A DNA stretch of 64,000 nucleotides from Micromonospora alfalfae (GTDB lineage: Bacteria > Actinomycetota > Actinomycetes > Mycobacteriales > Micromonosporaceae): positions 1-64,000 of the forward strand of contig NZ_JAKKFH010000034.1 of assembly GCF_022230925.1 (NCBI RefSeq), given 5' to 3'. Positions 56,456-64,000 of the stretch are shown in pieces. Within the stretch, counting starts at the first letter, position 1. The number at the start of each line of letters is the position of its first letter. The notes below the pieces were generated by a model. The model was not told the origin of the DNA. It did not search any database and saw only the letters and a program-made list of their open reading frames with translations. A program made the position numbers and the translations under genes.

Positions 56456-58092
56456 GCGTACACCTCCTCCTGTTGGCGGGTCCGCCGGAAGCTGACCGCC
56501 GACACCACCGCGACGATGGCGAAGATGAACAGCGAGATGGCCGCGGCGAAGCCGAACTGTGCGGCCTGCCCACCGAATGCCAACCGGTAGGTGTAGGTGA
56601 TCAGCAGGTCGGTGGCGCCGTTGCTGGGGTTGTCCGCCGGGAACGGCGCGCCCTCGGTGGTCAGGTAGATCGCGTTGAAGTTGTTGAAGTTGAACGCGAA
56701 CGACGAGATCAGCAGCGGCGAGAGCGCGACCAGTAGCAGCGGCAGGGTGACCGCCCGGAACGACTGCCAGCGCGACGCCCCGTCGACCGAGGTGGCCTCG
56801 GTCAACTCCCGTGGGATGGCCTGTAGCGCGCCGGTGGCAACCAGGAACATGTACGGGTAGCCGAGCCAGAGCTGCACCAGGATCACCGCGGCGCGGGCAG
56901 ACCAGTCCTGCCCGAACCAGTCGACGCTGAGCCCGAACAGGTTGTTGATCAGCCCGAAGTCGGTGTTGAACATGTCCCGCCAGACCAGCAGCATCGCGAA
57001 GGACGGCATGGCGTACGGCAGGATCAGCAACATCCGGTAGAGGTTGGTGCCCCGCATTCGGGGCGAGTGCAGCGCCAGGGCGATCAACATGCCGAGGATG
57101 AACGTGCCGCCGGTGGAGCCGATGGCGAAGGCGAAGTTCCAGATCAGCGTGCCGAGGAACGGCCCGGAGATCCGCTCGTCGGTGAGCACCCGGGTGAAGT
57201 TGGACAGCCCGACGTTCACCTTCCAACCCTGGGCCAGCCGCTCGCCGTCGGCGGCGACGAACGCGCCGACCTCGCCGTCCGCGGTCCAGGTCTTGCCGCT
57301 GTCGCTGTCCTTGACGCAGTCGCAGCCGGCGTCGTACGCCCGGACGGCCTTGCCCTCGTACGCCCGGGACAGGCCGGACGAGCGCAGCGCGCCTCCGGCG
57401 GTCGGCACCACCAGGTCCGTGATGTCCTTGCTGCGGGCGCTGGCCTGGCCGAAGTTCAGCACTGTGTAGCCGTCGGCCGCGGTGACCTTCCCGCCGGGGC
57501 CGACGGTGGCCGCGCCGGGATCGAGCGGGCGCAGGCCCCCGGCGTCGCCGACGGAGACCGTGTCGGTTCCTGGCTTGGTGATCAGGAAGACCAGTGCGCC
57601 GGTGGCCGGGTCGCCCTTGGTGGCTACCGACAACGGGTACTGGGTGGACCCCGGGACCTGCTTCACCGAGGAGCTCTGGATCGCGACGATCGCGTCGTCC
57701 TTGCTGCCGCGGTGGCCGTCGCCGAAGTTGGTGAAGGCCGTGCTCGCGGTGTAGAGCACCGGCACGACCTGGAAGGCGATCAGGAAGAGCGTGCCGGGGA
57801 TGAGGTACTTCGCCGGGACGTGCCGGCGGCCCAGGTACAGATAGAACAGTGCGGCGGTGGTCAGCATCAGCACCGCCAGCCCGACCCACTTCTCGGCCTC
57901 CACGAGCGGGAAGGCCGCCCAGATCGCGATCCCGGCCACCAGGCCGAGCAGGATCACCTTCGCGGCGAGGCCGGCCGCGGTGATCGGCGCGTGGTTCCGC
58001 GCGGTACGGGAGGTGCGCGGGGACCCGGTGCGGACGGGCCCCCGGCCCGGGGCCTGCTGGGCAGACCCCGGGCTGGACAGCGGTGTGCTCAT
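56452..58092 (-). CDS. malF: Alpha-glucoside/maltose ABC transporter permease (MalF-like)
   Basis: The 546-residue permease has eight helices with a large extracellular P2-like domain (about 130-290) between early helices, as in MalF. That domain holds the segment DAGCDCVKDSDSGKTW. The EAA loop reads ELTEATSVDGASRWQSFRAVTLPLL. Its ATG overlaps the malE-like stop (TAATG at 58092). Together with MalG it forms the channel for an oligosaccharide, probably maltose/maltodextrin or another alpha-glucoside. Confidence 0.93.
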   Translation of the reverse strand: MSTPLSSPGSAQQAPGRGPVRTGSPRTSRTARNHAPITAAGLAAKVILLGLVAGIAIWAAFPLVEAEKWVGLAVLMLTTAALFYLYLGRRHVPAKYLIPGTLFLIAFQVVPVLYTASTAFTNFGDGHRGSKDDAIVAIQSSSVKQVPGSTQYPLSVATKGDPATGALVFLITKPGTDTVSVGDAGGLRPLDPGAATVGPGGKVTAADGYTVLNFGQASARSKDITDLVVPTAGGALRSSGLSRAYEGKAVRAYDAGCDCVKDSDSGKTWTADGEVGAFVAADGERLAQGWKVNVGLSNFTRVLTDERISGPFLGTLIWNFAFAIGSTGGTFILGMLIALALHSPRMRGTNLYRMLLILPYAMPSFAMLLVWRDMFNTDFGLINNLFGLSVDWFGQDWSARAAVILVQLWLGYPYMFLVATGALQAIPRELTEATSVDGASRWQSFRAVTLPLLLVALSPLLISSFAFNFNNFNAIYLTTEGAPFPADNPSNGATDLLITYTYRLAFGGQAAQFGFAAAISLFIFAIVAVVSAVSFRRTRQQEEVYA

Positions 58093-59342
58093 TACTTGAT
58101 CGAACCGGCGATCGTCTTGCCAGCCGCGGTAACCGTGCTGGTCGGGTCGGCGCCGCCGATGACGGCTGCCTCGGCCTTGCCGAACGGGTCCCAGATCGCG
58201 GCCATGGCCGGGATGGCCGGGAGCACCTGGCCGTTCCTGCCGGCCTCGATGAACTTGGCCAGGTCCGGGTCGCTGCTCTTGACCTGGTCCAGCGCGGCGG
58301 TCAGCGCCGGCGGGCGCGGGTCGGCCTGGTAGAGCGCCACGGCCAGGTCCGGCTTGGTGACGTAGTTGGCGACGAACTCCTGGGCGAGAGCCTTGTTCTT
58401 GCCCTTGGCCGCCACGTAGAAGGACTGGACGCCCACGAACGGCGCGGCCGCCTTGCCGCCGGCGAAGCCCGGAACGGCGGAGACGTCGTACTTGATGCCA
58501 GCCTTCTTCACGTCGGCGGTGGCCCACGGCCCGGAGACCAGGAAGGCGCACTTCTTGCCGGTGAAGGTGGCGGTCGAGTTGGTGTCGGCGATCGAGCGCT
58601 TCAGCACGCCCTCGCCCTTCTCGCCAAGCGCGGCGATCTTCTTGAACGCGGCGATCGACTCCGGCTTGCCCACGCCCAGGTCCTTCGGGTCGTAGTCGCC
58701 GTTCGCGGTTGTGCCGAAGAGGTAACCGCCGGCCGAGCTGTACAGCGGGTAGATGTGGTAGGCGTCGCCCTTCTGGCCGACCTGGAGGCAGAGCGTCTCG
58801 GTGACCTTCTTCTGCGCCTTGAGCTGCTTGCCGGTGGCGACCAGGTCCTCGATCGTCTTCGGTGCCTCGGGGGCCAGTTCGGTGTTGCGGATCAGCGCCA
58901 GGTTCTCCTGGGCGTAGGGCACGCCGTAGAGCTGACCGTTGAACGTGACGGCCTTGACGGCGGTTTCGTTGAAGGCGGCCTTCTGCTCGTCGGACAGCTG
59001 CACCGGGTCGATGGCACCGTTCTGGACCAGGTTGCCGATCCAGTCGTGCGCGCCGATCACCACGTCCGGGCCACCGCCCTGGCTCGACACGGTCACGAAG
59101 TTGTTCTGGAGGTCCTCGTTCGGGACGGCCTGGACCTCGACGCTGACGCCGTTCTCCTGGCCGAACTTCTCGGCGAACGGCTTGAGTGCGGCGGTCCGCT
59201 TGTCGTCCGCCCAGATCACCAGTTTGCCGCCGGCGGCCTTGGGGGTGTCCTTCGCGGCCGGCTCGTCGCTGTCGCCACCGCAGCCTGAGGCGGCGAGCGC
59301 CAGGGCGAAGAGGGCGACCACACCCGCGGTACGGATGCGCAT
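58092..59342 (-). CDS. malE: Alpha-glucoside/maltose-binding lipoprotein (MalE-like)
   Basis: The 416-residue protein has a lipoprotein signal with the lipidation Cys at 21 (ALAASGC). The mature part is a type 1 solute-binding protein: GKLVIWADDKRTAALKPFAEKF, YAQENLALIRNTELAP and VSGPWATADVKKAGIKYDVSAVPG. This is the maltose/alpha-glucoside branch. AGGAG lies five bases before the ATG at 59342. It is divergent from the LacI gene with 199 bases between, which contains several GCAAG/CTTGC operators. Confidence 0.93.
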   Translation of the reverse strand: MRIRTAGVVALFALALAASGCGGDSDEPAAKDTPKAAGGKLVIWADDKRTAALKPFAEKFGQENGVSVEVQAVPNEDLQNNFVTVSSQGGGPDVVIGAHDWIGNLVQNGAIDPVQLSDEQKAAFNETAVKAVTFNGQLYGVPYAQENLALIRNTELAPEAPKTIEDLVATGKQLKAQKKVTETLCLQVGQKGDAYHIYPLYSSAGGYLFGTTANGDYDPKDLGVGKPESIAAFKKIAALGEKGEGVLKRSIADTNSTATFTGKKCAFLVSGPWATADVKKAGIKYDVSAVPGFAGGKAAAPFVGVQSFYVAAKGKNKALAQEFVANYVTKPDLAVALYQADPRPPALTAALDQVKSSDPDLAKFIEAGRNGQVLPAIPAMAAIWDPFGKAEAAVIGGADPTSTVTAAGKTIAGSIK

Positions 59343-59468
59343 CGGTGCTCCTGTCGTCATGGCGGGTCCGCCGGGGGAAGGGCGGCCCGCCAGTGGAAAC
59401 CTCTGGAAGTTCTTGCCATCCGGCGCATTGATGCTGCGCCGCTGCTCTCGCATGTTGCGGGGACGTTA

Positions 59469-59521
59469 GCAAGACGTTGCAAGGAATGGAAGGGCTTGCA
59501 AGACACCCCGCAAGAACTTGC
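59469..59521. promoter_or_regulatory. Cluster of GCAAG/CTTGC operators between malE and the LacI gene
   Basis: Three dyads lie in 53 bases: GCAAGACGTTGC (59469-59480), CTTGCAAG (59495-59502) and GCAAGAACTTGC (59510-59521). Related sites occur before the GH13 gene (60574 and 60591). LacI/MalR-type regulators of alpha-glucoside genes recognise such CTTGC/GCAAG dyads, so the LacI protein encoded here probably binds them. Confidence 0.75.
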
Positions 59522-59541
59522 CGGTGGGCTAAAGTGCCGCC

Positions 59542-60588
59542 ATGCGCGCTCGACTGTCCGACATCGCCCAGCAGGCCGAAGTCAGCGAGGCCACGGTGTC
59601 GCGGGTGCTCAACGACCGCCCCGGCGTGGCCCCGGAGACCCGGCAGGCCGTCCTCACCGCCCTCGACGTGCTCGGCTACGAGCGCCCAGCCCGGCTGCGT
59701 AAGCGCAGCGCCGGCCTGGTCGGCCTGGTGGTGCCGGAGCTGGACAACCCGATCTTCCCCGCCTTCGCCCAGGTCATCGAGTCCACCCTGGCGCAGAGTG
59801 GTTTCACCCCGGTGCTCTGCACCCAGACCGCCGGCGGCGTGACCGAGGACGAGTACGTGGAGATGCTGCTGGACCGGCAGGTCTCCGGGATCGTCTTCGT
59901 CTCCGGCCTGCACGCCGACACGGCCGCCAACCACGACCGCTACCGGGCGCTGCTCGCCCGGCCGCTGCCGGTCGTGATGATCAACGGGTACGTGCCCGGC
60001 ATCGGCGCGCCCTTCGTCTCCTGCGACGACCGGGAGGCGGCCGAACTGGCGGTCGCCCATCTGGTCGCCCTCGGACACCGACGGATCGGCCTGATCACCG
60101 GGCCGGACCGGTTCGTCCCGGTGCAGCGCAAGGTGGCCGGCTGGCGTTCCGCGATGACCCGGCTGGCCGGCGTCGCCGAAGCCGACCTGGGCCCCCTCGC
60201 TGAGCTGTCACTGTTCGGAGTGGAGGGTGGCGAGGCGGCGGCCGGCCGCCTGTTGGACCGCGGCGTCACAGGCGTGGTCTGCGGCTCCGACCTGATGGCG
60301 CTCGGCGCGGTCCGGGCCGCCCGCCAACGCGGCCTCAACGTCCCCGAGGGCCTCTCCGTGGTCGGCTACGACGACTCCCCGCTGATGGCCTTCACCGATC
60401 CGCCGCTGACCACAATGCGGCAACCGGTCACCGCGATGGCGGTGGCCGCCGTCCGCGCCCTGGTGGACGAGATCAACGGGCACGGCGCCCCGAACTCGGA
60501 GTACCTGTTCCGCCCGGAGCTGGTGGTGCGCGGCTCGACAGCTGTCGCGCCGACTTCCGCCCGCTTGTCTTACGCAAGATCTGCTTGA
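59542..60588 (+). CDS. LacI family repressor of the alpha-glucoside locus
   Basis: The 348-residue regulator has an N-terminal helix-turn-helix ARLSDIAQQAEVSEATVSRVLNDRPGVAPETR with hinge helix, then a periplasmic-binding-like domain (GLVVPELDNPIFPAFAQVIE; SVVGYDDSPLMAFTDPPLTT). It is placed between the mal-type transporter and the GH13 gene and likely represses both, responding to the sugar. The ATG at 59542 is the family start. Confidence 0.93.
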   Translation: MRARLSDIAQQAEVSEATVSRVLNDRPGVAPETRQAVLTALDVLGYERPARLRKRSAGLVGLVVPELDNPIFPAFAQVIESTLAQSGFTPVLCTQTAGGVTEDEYVEMLLDRQVSGIVFVSGLHADTAANHDRYRALLARPLPVVMINGYVPGIGAPFVSCDDREAAELAVAHLVALGHRRIGLITGPDRFVPVQRKVAGWRSAMTRLAGVAEADLGPLAELSLFGVEGGEAAAGRLLDRGVTGVVCGSDLMALGAVRAARQRGLNVPEGLSVVGYDDSPLMAFTDPPLTTMRQPVTAMAVAAVRALVDEINGHGAPNSEYLFRPELVVRGSTAVAPTSARLSYARSA

Positions 60589-60614
60589 CTCTTGCAGCAA
60601 CGGGCCGGCATATT
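60574..60614 (+). promoter_or_regulatory. GH13 gene promoter with LacI-type operators
   Basis: TTGACT (60585-60590) and CATATT (60609-60614) are 18 bases apart, and the -10 box ends six bases before the ATG at 60621, so the transcript should be leaderless. GCAAG-N4-GCTTG overlaps the -35 region (60574-60587) and CTTGCAGCAA (60591-60600) lies in the spacer. These match the dyads before malE, indicating common control. The region overlaps the end of the LacI gene. Confidence 0.75.
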
Positions 60615-60620
60615 GCTCGG

Positions 60621-62255
60621 ATGATCAGCACTGCCACCCCGCCGCACGCCACCGACGACGACTGGTGGCGCTCCGCGGTCGTCTATCAGGTGTACGTCCG
60701 CAGCTTCGCCGACAGCGACGGCGACGGCACCGGCGACCTCCAGGGCATCAGGCAGCGCCTGCCGTACCTGCGCGACCTCGGGGTGGACGCGCTGTGGCTG
60801 ACCCCCTTCTACACCTCGCCGATGATCGACGGCGGGTACGACGTGGCGGACTACCGGGACGTCGACCCGATGTTCGGCACCCTCGCCGACTTCGACGCGA
60901 TGATCACCGACGCGCACGCCCACGGCCTTCGGATCATCGTCGACCTGGTGCCCAACCACACCTCCAGCGCGCACCACTGGTTCACCGCGGCGCTCGCCGC
61001 CGGCCCCGGCTCACCGGAGCGGGCCCGCTACCTCTTCGCCGACGGTCAGGGCACGCACGGCGAGTTGCCCCCGAACGACTGGGAGAGCATCTTCGGCGGC
61101 CCCGCCTGGACCCGGATCCCTGACGGCCAGTGGTATCTGCACCTGTTCGACAGGTCCCAGCCGGACCTGAACTGGCGGCACCCGGAGGTCCGCGCCGAGT
61201 TCGAGGACGTGCTGCGGTTCTGGCTGGACCGGGGCGTCGACGGATTCCGCGTCGACGTGGCGCACGGCATGATCAAGGCGGAAGGGCTGCCGGACGTCGG
61301 CTTCAGCACGGCGACCACCGGCCAGCGCCAGGTCGAACTGCTCGGCAAGGGCCGGCTGCCGTACTTCGACCAGGACGAGGTGCACGAGATCTACCGGGCC
61401 TGGCGGCCCATCCTGGACAGCTACCCGGGCGGCCGGATGGCTGTCGCCGAGGCGTGGGCCGAGACGCCACAGCGCCTGGCCCGCTACATCGGCCCGGACG
61501 AGTTGCACCAGGCGTTCAGCTTCGACTTCCTCGACGCCACCTGGTCGGCCGACTCGTTCCGCAAGGTGATCGACACCGCGTTGGCAGAGGCGACAGTCGT
61601 CGGGGCGCCGACCACCTGGGTGCTGTCCAACCACGACAAGCAGCGGCACGTCACCCGGTACGGCGACGGCGTCGAAGGGCTGCGCCGAGCCCGGGCCGCC
61701 AGCCTGCTGATGCTCGCCCTGCCCGGCTGCGCCTACCTCTACCAGGGTGAGGAACTGGGCCTGCCGGAGGTCCTCGACCTTCCCGATGAGCTGCGCCAGG
61801 ATCCGGCGTTCCTGCGCACCGGCGAGAGCCGCGACGGCTGCCGGGTGCCCATTCCGTGGAGCGGCGAGCTGGCCCCGTACGGCTTCGGGCCGGCCGGCAG
61901 TGAGCTGAGCTGGCTGCCCGCCCCGGCGCTCTGGCAGGCGCTGTCCGTCACGGCGCAGACCGACGTGCGCGGCTCGACCCTGGAGCTGTACCGGACCGCG
62001 CTGCGGATCCGCCACGTTCATCCCGCGCTCGCTCTCGACGCCGACGGGGTCACCTGGCGGGAGAGCGAGCCGGGCGTGCTGGCCTTCTCCCGCTCCGCCG
62101 GCGCGGCCGTGCTGACCTGCGTGGTCAACTTCAGCGGCGCGCCGGTCCTGATCGACGGGTACGGTCAGCCGCTCGTCGCCAGCGACCAGCTCACCGAACA
62201 GGGCTCCGGCCAGCTCCTGCCAATTGACGCGGCAGTCTGGTTGGAACGGCGCTGA
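60621..62255 (+). CDS. GH13 alpha-glucosidase (oligo-1,6-glucosidase type)
   Basis: The 544-residue protein is a cytoplasmic GH13 enzyme without signal peptide. It shows the four conserved regions: DLVPNHTS, GFRVDVAHGM with nucleophile Asp, AVAEAWAE with acid Glu, and SNHDKQRH. The start WWRSAVVYQVYVRSFADSDGDGTGDL is the alpha-glucosidase/trehalulose-type hallmark. It probably hydrolyses the imported alpha-glucoside to glucose. The ATG at 60621 is six bases from the predicted -10 box. Confidence 0.93.
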   Translation: MISTATPPHATDDDWWRSAVVYQVYVRSFADSDGDGTGDLQGIRQRLPYLRDLGVDALWLTPFYTSPMIDGGYDVADYRDVDPMFGTLADFDAMITDAHAHGLRIIVDLVPNHTSSAHHWFTAALAAGPGSPERARYLFADGQGTHGELPPNDWESIFGGPAWTRIPDGQWYLHLFDRSQPDLNWRHPEVRAEFEDVLRFWLDRGVDGFRVDVAHGMIKAEGLPDVGFSTATTGQRQVELLGKGRLPYFDQDEVHEIYRAWRPILDSYPGGRMAVAEAWAETPQRLARYIGPDELHQAFSFDFLDATWSADSFRKVIDTALAEATVVGAPTTWVLSNHDKQRHVTRYGDGVEGLRRARAASLLMLALPGCAYLYQGEELGLPEVLDLPDELRQDPAFLRTGESRDGCRVPIPWSGELAPYGFGPAGSELSWLPAPALWQALSVTAQTDVRGSTLELYRTALRIRHVHPALALDADGVTWRESEPGVLAFSRSAGAAVLTCVVNFSGAPVLIDGYGQPLVASDQLTEQGSGQLLPIDAAVWLERR

Positions 62256-62346
62256 ACGGGTAACTCGTTCTCGACCTGGTCGTTCGTCGTGCCCCGCGCC
62301 GACGGGCGACTGGGCTACCGGCCCCTTGTGGTGGGGGGTGAGGTGC

Positions 62347-62386
62347 CACCGGCGCCGCGCGGAGTCCGCTCCGTGTGGCGCCGGTG
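62347..62386 (+). terminator. GC-rich hairpin after the GH13 gene
   Basis: CACCGGCGCC (62347-62356) and GGCGCCGGTG (62377-62386) form a perfect 10-base stem; the 20-base loop can pair further through GCGGA/TCCGC. It lies about 90 bases after the GH13 stop and is a probable terminator. Confidence 0.75.
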
Positions 62387-62462
62387 TCCGTGTGCCGCCG
62401 GTGGTTGAATCCGCAGCTGGCGGGGTACCGAATCGGGCACCATCACGACGGAGGTGACCCCC

Positions 62463-62834
62463 ATGGCGGTACGGATCGCCCAGTGCACGCTCGACGTCGA
62501 GGACCTGGACCTGATGGTTGCGTTCTGGGCCGCGGCGCTCGGCTACGAGGTCGAGAAGGGCGACGACGGCAGCGCCAAGCTCTGGCCGCCGGGGCAGCCG
62601 TCCGCCGCCGCGCCAACCGTGTGGTTGCAGGGCTCGGGCACCGCCAAGCGGGGCAAGAACCGGCTGCACCTCGACCTGGTCGCGGACACGGACCCTCAAT
62701 CCGAGGTACGGCGGCTGCTGAGCCTCGGCGCGCGGCAGGTAGACGTCGGGCAGACCGGGACCGAACAGTTCACTGTGCTCGCCGATCCCGAGGGCAACGA
62801 GTTCTGCGTGCTGGACCGCGCGCCGACCCGCTGA
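62463..62834 (+). CDS. VOC (glyoxalase/bleomycin-resistance fold) protein
   Basis: The 123-residue protein has a paired beta-alpha-beta-beta-beta fold: RIAQCTLDVEDLDLMVAFWAAALGYEV, NRLHLDLVADTDPQSEVRRLL and TVLADPEGNEFCVL. The first metal position (His in most enzymes) is Cys/Thr here, so it may be a binding rather than catalytic member. GGAGG lies eight bases before the ATG. Confidence 0.85.
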   Translation: MAVRIAQCTLDVEDLDLMVAFWAAALGYEVEKGDDGSAKLWPPGQPSAAAPTVWLQGSGTAKRGKNRLHLDLVADTDPQSEVRRLLSLGARQVDVGQTGTEQFTVLADPEGNEFCVLDRAPTR

Positions 62835-62838
62835 CGTC

Positions 62839-63264
62839 TCACTTCGCGGTGAGCAGCGCCGCGATCCGGGTCCAGCCGGCGCGTACCTCTGCCTCGTCCG
62901 GCGGTTCGGCGGGCTCACCGTGGCCGGCCTCGTCGGCTGCCGCGTCCAACTCCTCGTCGATCACGTCCTCGAAGTCCCCGTACAGGTCGGCCCCCTCCAC
63001 CTGCCGGGCCTCGTCCTCGGCGGCGACCTGCGCGGCGGCGATCTCGCTGCGGATCTCGTCGGGGGACAGCGCCGGCAGCAACGGCTCCACCACTGCCATC
63101 AACTGCTCCTCAGCCACCACCGCCTCGGCCAGGGCCAACGCGTGCGGTCGCTCGTACGGCCCACAGACCACCGGCTCCCACTCGTCGAGATCACCGAGCG
63201 GACCGAAAGTGATGATCCATGGCAGGCCGAGGAGCGGTGAGTCCGCCGGCAGGTCCAGTGTCAT
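62839..63264 (-). CDS. Small acidic protein of unknown function
   Basis: The 141-residue protein opens MTLDLPADSPLLGLPWIITFGPLGDLDEWEPVVCGPYERPHALALAEAVV, followed by an acidic helical region (ADLYGDFEDVIDEELDAAADE) and WTRIAALLTAK at the end. Similar small proteins occur in actinobacteria without known function. A GTG at 63276 is an alternative start. It lies four bases from the VOC gene, tail to tail, and 93 bases before the GntR gene's end. Confidence 0.6.
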   Translation of the reverse strand: MTLDLPADSPLLGLPWIITFGPLGDLDEWEPVVCGPYERPHALALAEAVVAEEQLMAVVEPLLPALSPDEIRSEIAAAQVAAEDEARQVEGADLYGDFEDVIDEELDAAADEAGHGEPAEPPDEAEVRAGWTRIAALLTAK

Positions 63265-63357
63265 GAGTGCGCCCACCGGCTCATCATGGTCCGCGAACGC
63301 GAGCGCCGATGCCGTTCTTCTCAGTTATCGCCCGTCCGACTGTCGATCGGCGGCCGG

Positions 63358-63744
63358 TCAGCCGGGGCGGACCGCGTCCAGGGCGGCGCGGACCAGGGCG
63401 AGCGCGGTGGCCGGCGGCACCCCGAGCCGGGCTGCCTCCGCCGCGTAGCCGGACGCCGTCCGCTGCAACCGGTCGACGGCGTCGTCCCGCCCGGGGGCGA
63501 CGAAGGTGCCGTTGCGCCCCCGCGTCTCCAGCAGCCCAGCCGCCTCCAACTCCCGGTAGGCGCGGGCCACCGTGTTCGCTGCCAACCGCAGGTCGGCGGC
63601 GAGCTGCCGCACTGTGGGCAGTCGGCTGCCCACCGGCAACCGGCCGTCGCCGATCAGCTCGGCGAGTTGCACACGCACCTGCTCGTACGGGGGCACCGAC
63701 GAGTCCGGGTCGACCGAGATCAGCACCTGCGCGCCTTCCGTCAT
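63358..63744 (-). CDS. GntR family (YtrA-like) transcriptional regulator
   Basis: The 128-residue protein has the winged helix of the short GntR/YtrA type: PPYEQVRVQLAELIGDGRLPVGSRLPTVRQLAADLRLAANTVARAYRELEAAGLL. A short helical tail follows, with no effector domain. Its ATG overlaps the stop of the YihY-like membrane gene (ATGA, 63742-63746), so they form one operon. Confidence 0.92.
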   Translation of the reverse strand: MTEGAQVLISVDPDSSVPPYEQVRVQLAELIGDGRLPVGSRLPTVRQLAADLRLAANTVARAYRELEAAGLLETRGRNGTFVAPGRDDAVDRLQRTASGYAAEAARLGVPPATALALVRAALDAVRPG

Positions 63745-64000
63745 CAGCCCCCACCGCCCGGCGCACCGGGGTCGATGCCCTCGTCGACATCCTTCGGTGC
63801 GGCGGGGGTCTCCGCCAGGTCCACCACTCGGCCGTTGGTGCTGGTCGCCAGGAGCGCCGCGCCGAACAGCACCAACTGGTTGAGCAGGTAGAGGTACAGC
63901 AGCAGACCGACGGCGCCGGCCACAACTGTGTACGCCGGGTTCCGCTCGGTCCGCACCACGTAGTACCGCCCGACGGTGTTCAGCAACGTGATGCCGACAG
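63744..64000 (-). CDS. YihY/BrkB-like membrane protein, C-terminal fragment (continues past the window)
   Basis: The visible 85 residues contain RTERNPAYTVVAGAVGLLLYLYLLNQLVLFGAALLA, the last helices of the YihY/virulence factor BrkB family (FxxYx...AYxxxGxxxxLLLxxYL...FGA), then a Gly/Pro-rich tail with DVDEGIDPGAPGGG. The N-terminus lies beyond 64000. Function of the family is unclear (not RNase BN as once thought). Overlaps the GntR start. Confidence 0.7.
   Translation of the reverse strand, partial: VGITLLNTVGRYYVVRTERNPAYTVVAGAVGLLLYLYLLNQLVLFGAALLATSTNGRVVDLAETPAAPKDVDEGIDPGAPGGGG

Noticed and set aside
56452-60078. A 1208-residue minus-strand frame over malF, malE and the LacI region
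   Set aside because: Only its last 546 residues are MalF; the rest is out of frame with the MalE and LacI genes and has shadow composition.

Overview
The window reads as a chromosomal segment of a high-GC actinomycete, most probably a Micromonosporaceae member (Micromonospora-like). That is an inference from strong GC bias with frequent GTG starts, leaderless start sites, a CvnABCD conservon (NIT-domain sensor kinase, roadblock, DUF742 and small GTPase proteins), an F420-type PPOX protein, BlaI/M56 and GPP34 families, and short intergenic repeats built on CGCGATCTTG. I found no rRNA, tRNA, CRISPR array, phage or complete insertion sequence. Two genes are cut by the window edges (1-423 and 63744-64000).

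Layout. 1-2522: heterodimeric ABC exporter. 2556-3773: short ThrRS-like protein without an editing domain. 4282-13569: mixed housekeeping genes (DedA, DUF998, LpdA-type quinone reductase, gamma-glutamylcyclotransferase fold, double GNAT, SCO6745-like, coiled-coil, metallo-beta-lactamase fold, DUF4349 lipoprotein, M20 amidohydrolase). 14026-24464: acyl-CoA mutase, Ser/Thr kinase, phosphosugar mutase, GPP34, upp, deoC and a tandem aldehyde dehydrogenase pair. 24787-33435: BlaI repressor, M56 protease, cydABDC, a permease-prefix protein and a PadR regulator. 33626-37042: an acidic protein and a protein that looks like a domesticated IS110 transposase. 37316-42414: the conservon on the minus strand. 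42608-55448: nucleotide salvage (uridine-kinase-like, add, deoA, cdd) with a BMP-type nucleoside ABC transporter, plus a MarR/F420 pair and an RlmA-type methyltransferase. 55526-62255: alpha-glucoside/maltose ABC transporter, LacI regulator and GH13 glucosidase. 62463-64000: VOC, a small acidic protein, GntR and a YihY/BrkB fragment.

How the genes work together. lpdA, amidohydrolase, pmmB-like mutase, upp, add, deoA and cdd are also neighbours in Mycobacterium tuberculosis (Rv3303c-Rv3315c), so this is an ancient nucleoside-salvage neighbourhood into which other modules (cyd, the conservon) appear to have been placed. The BMP transporter would import nucleosides, cdd/add/deoA would process them, deoC would split deoxyribose-5-phosphate and the aldehyde dehydrogenase pair would oxidise the aldehyde. 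cydAB encodes a bd oxidase and cydDC its maturation exporter; the cydA promoter carries a dense array of CTAC/GTAG dyads that resemble sites at the promoters of the flanking BlaI and PadR genes.

Most interesting: the IS110-derived protein that ends in the same tail module as the neighbouring conservon kinase; a 15-mer nearly shared by the PadR and cydA promoters; two repeat-like elements inserted in frame in coding genes; a split ALDH16-like pair; and an ABC ATPase gene that seems to start at CTG.
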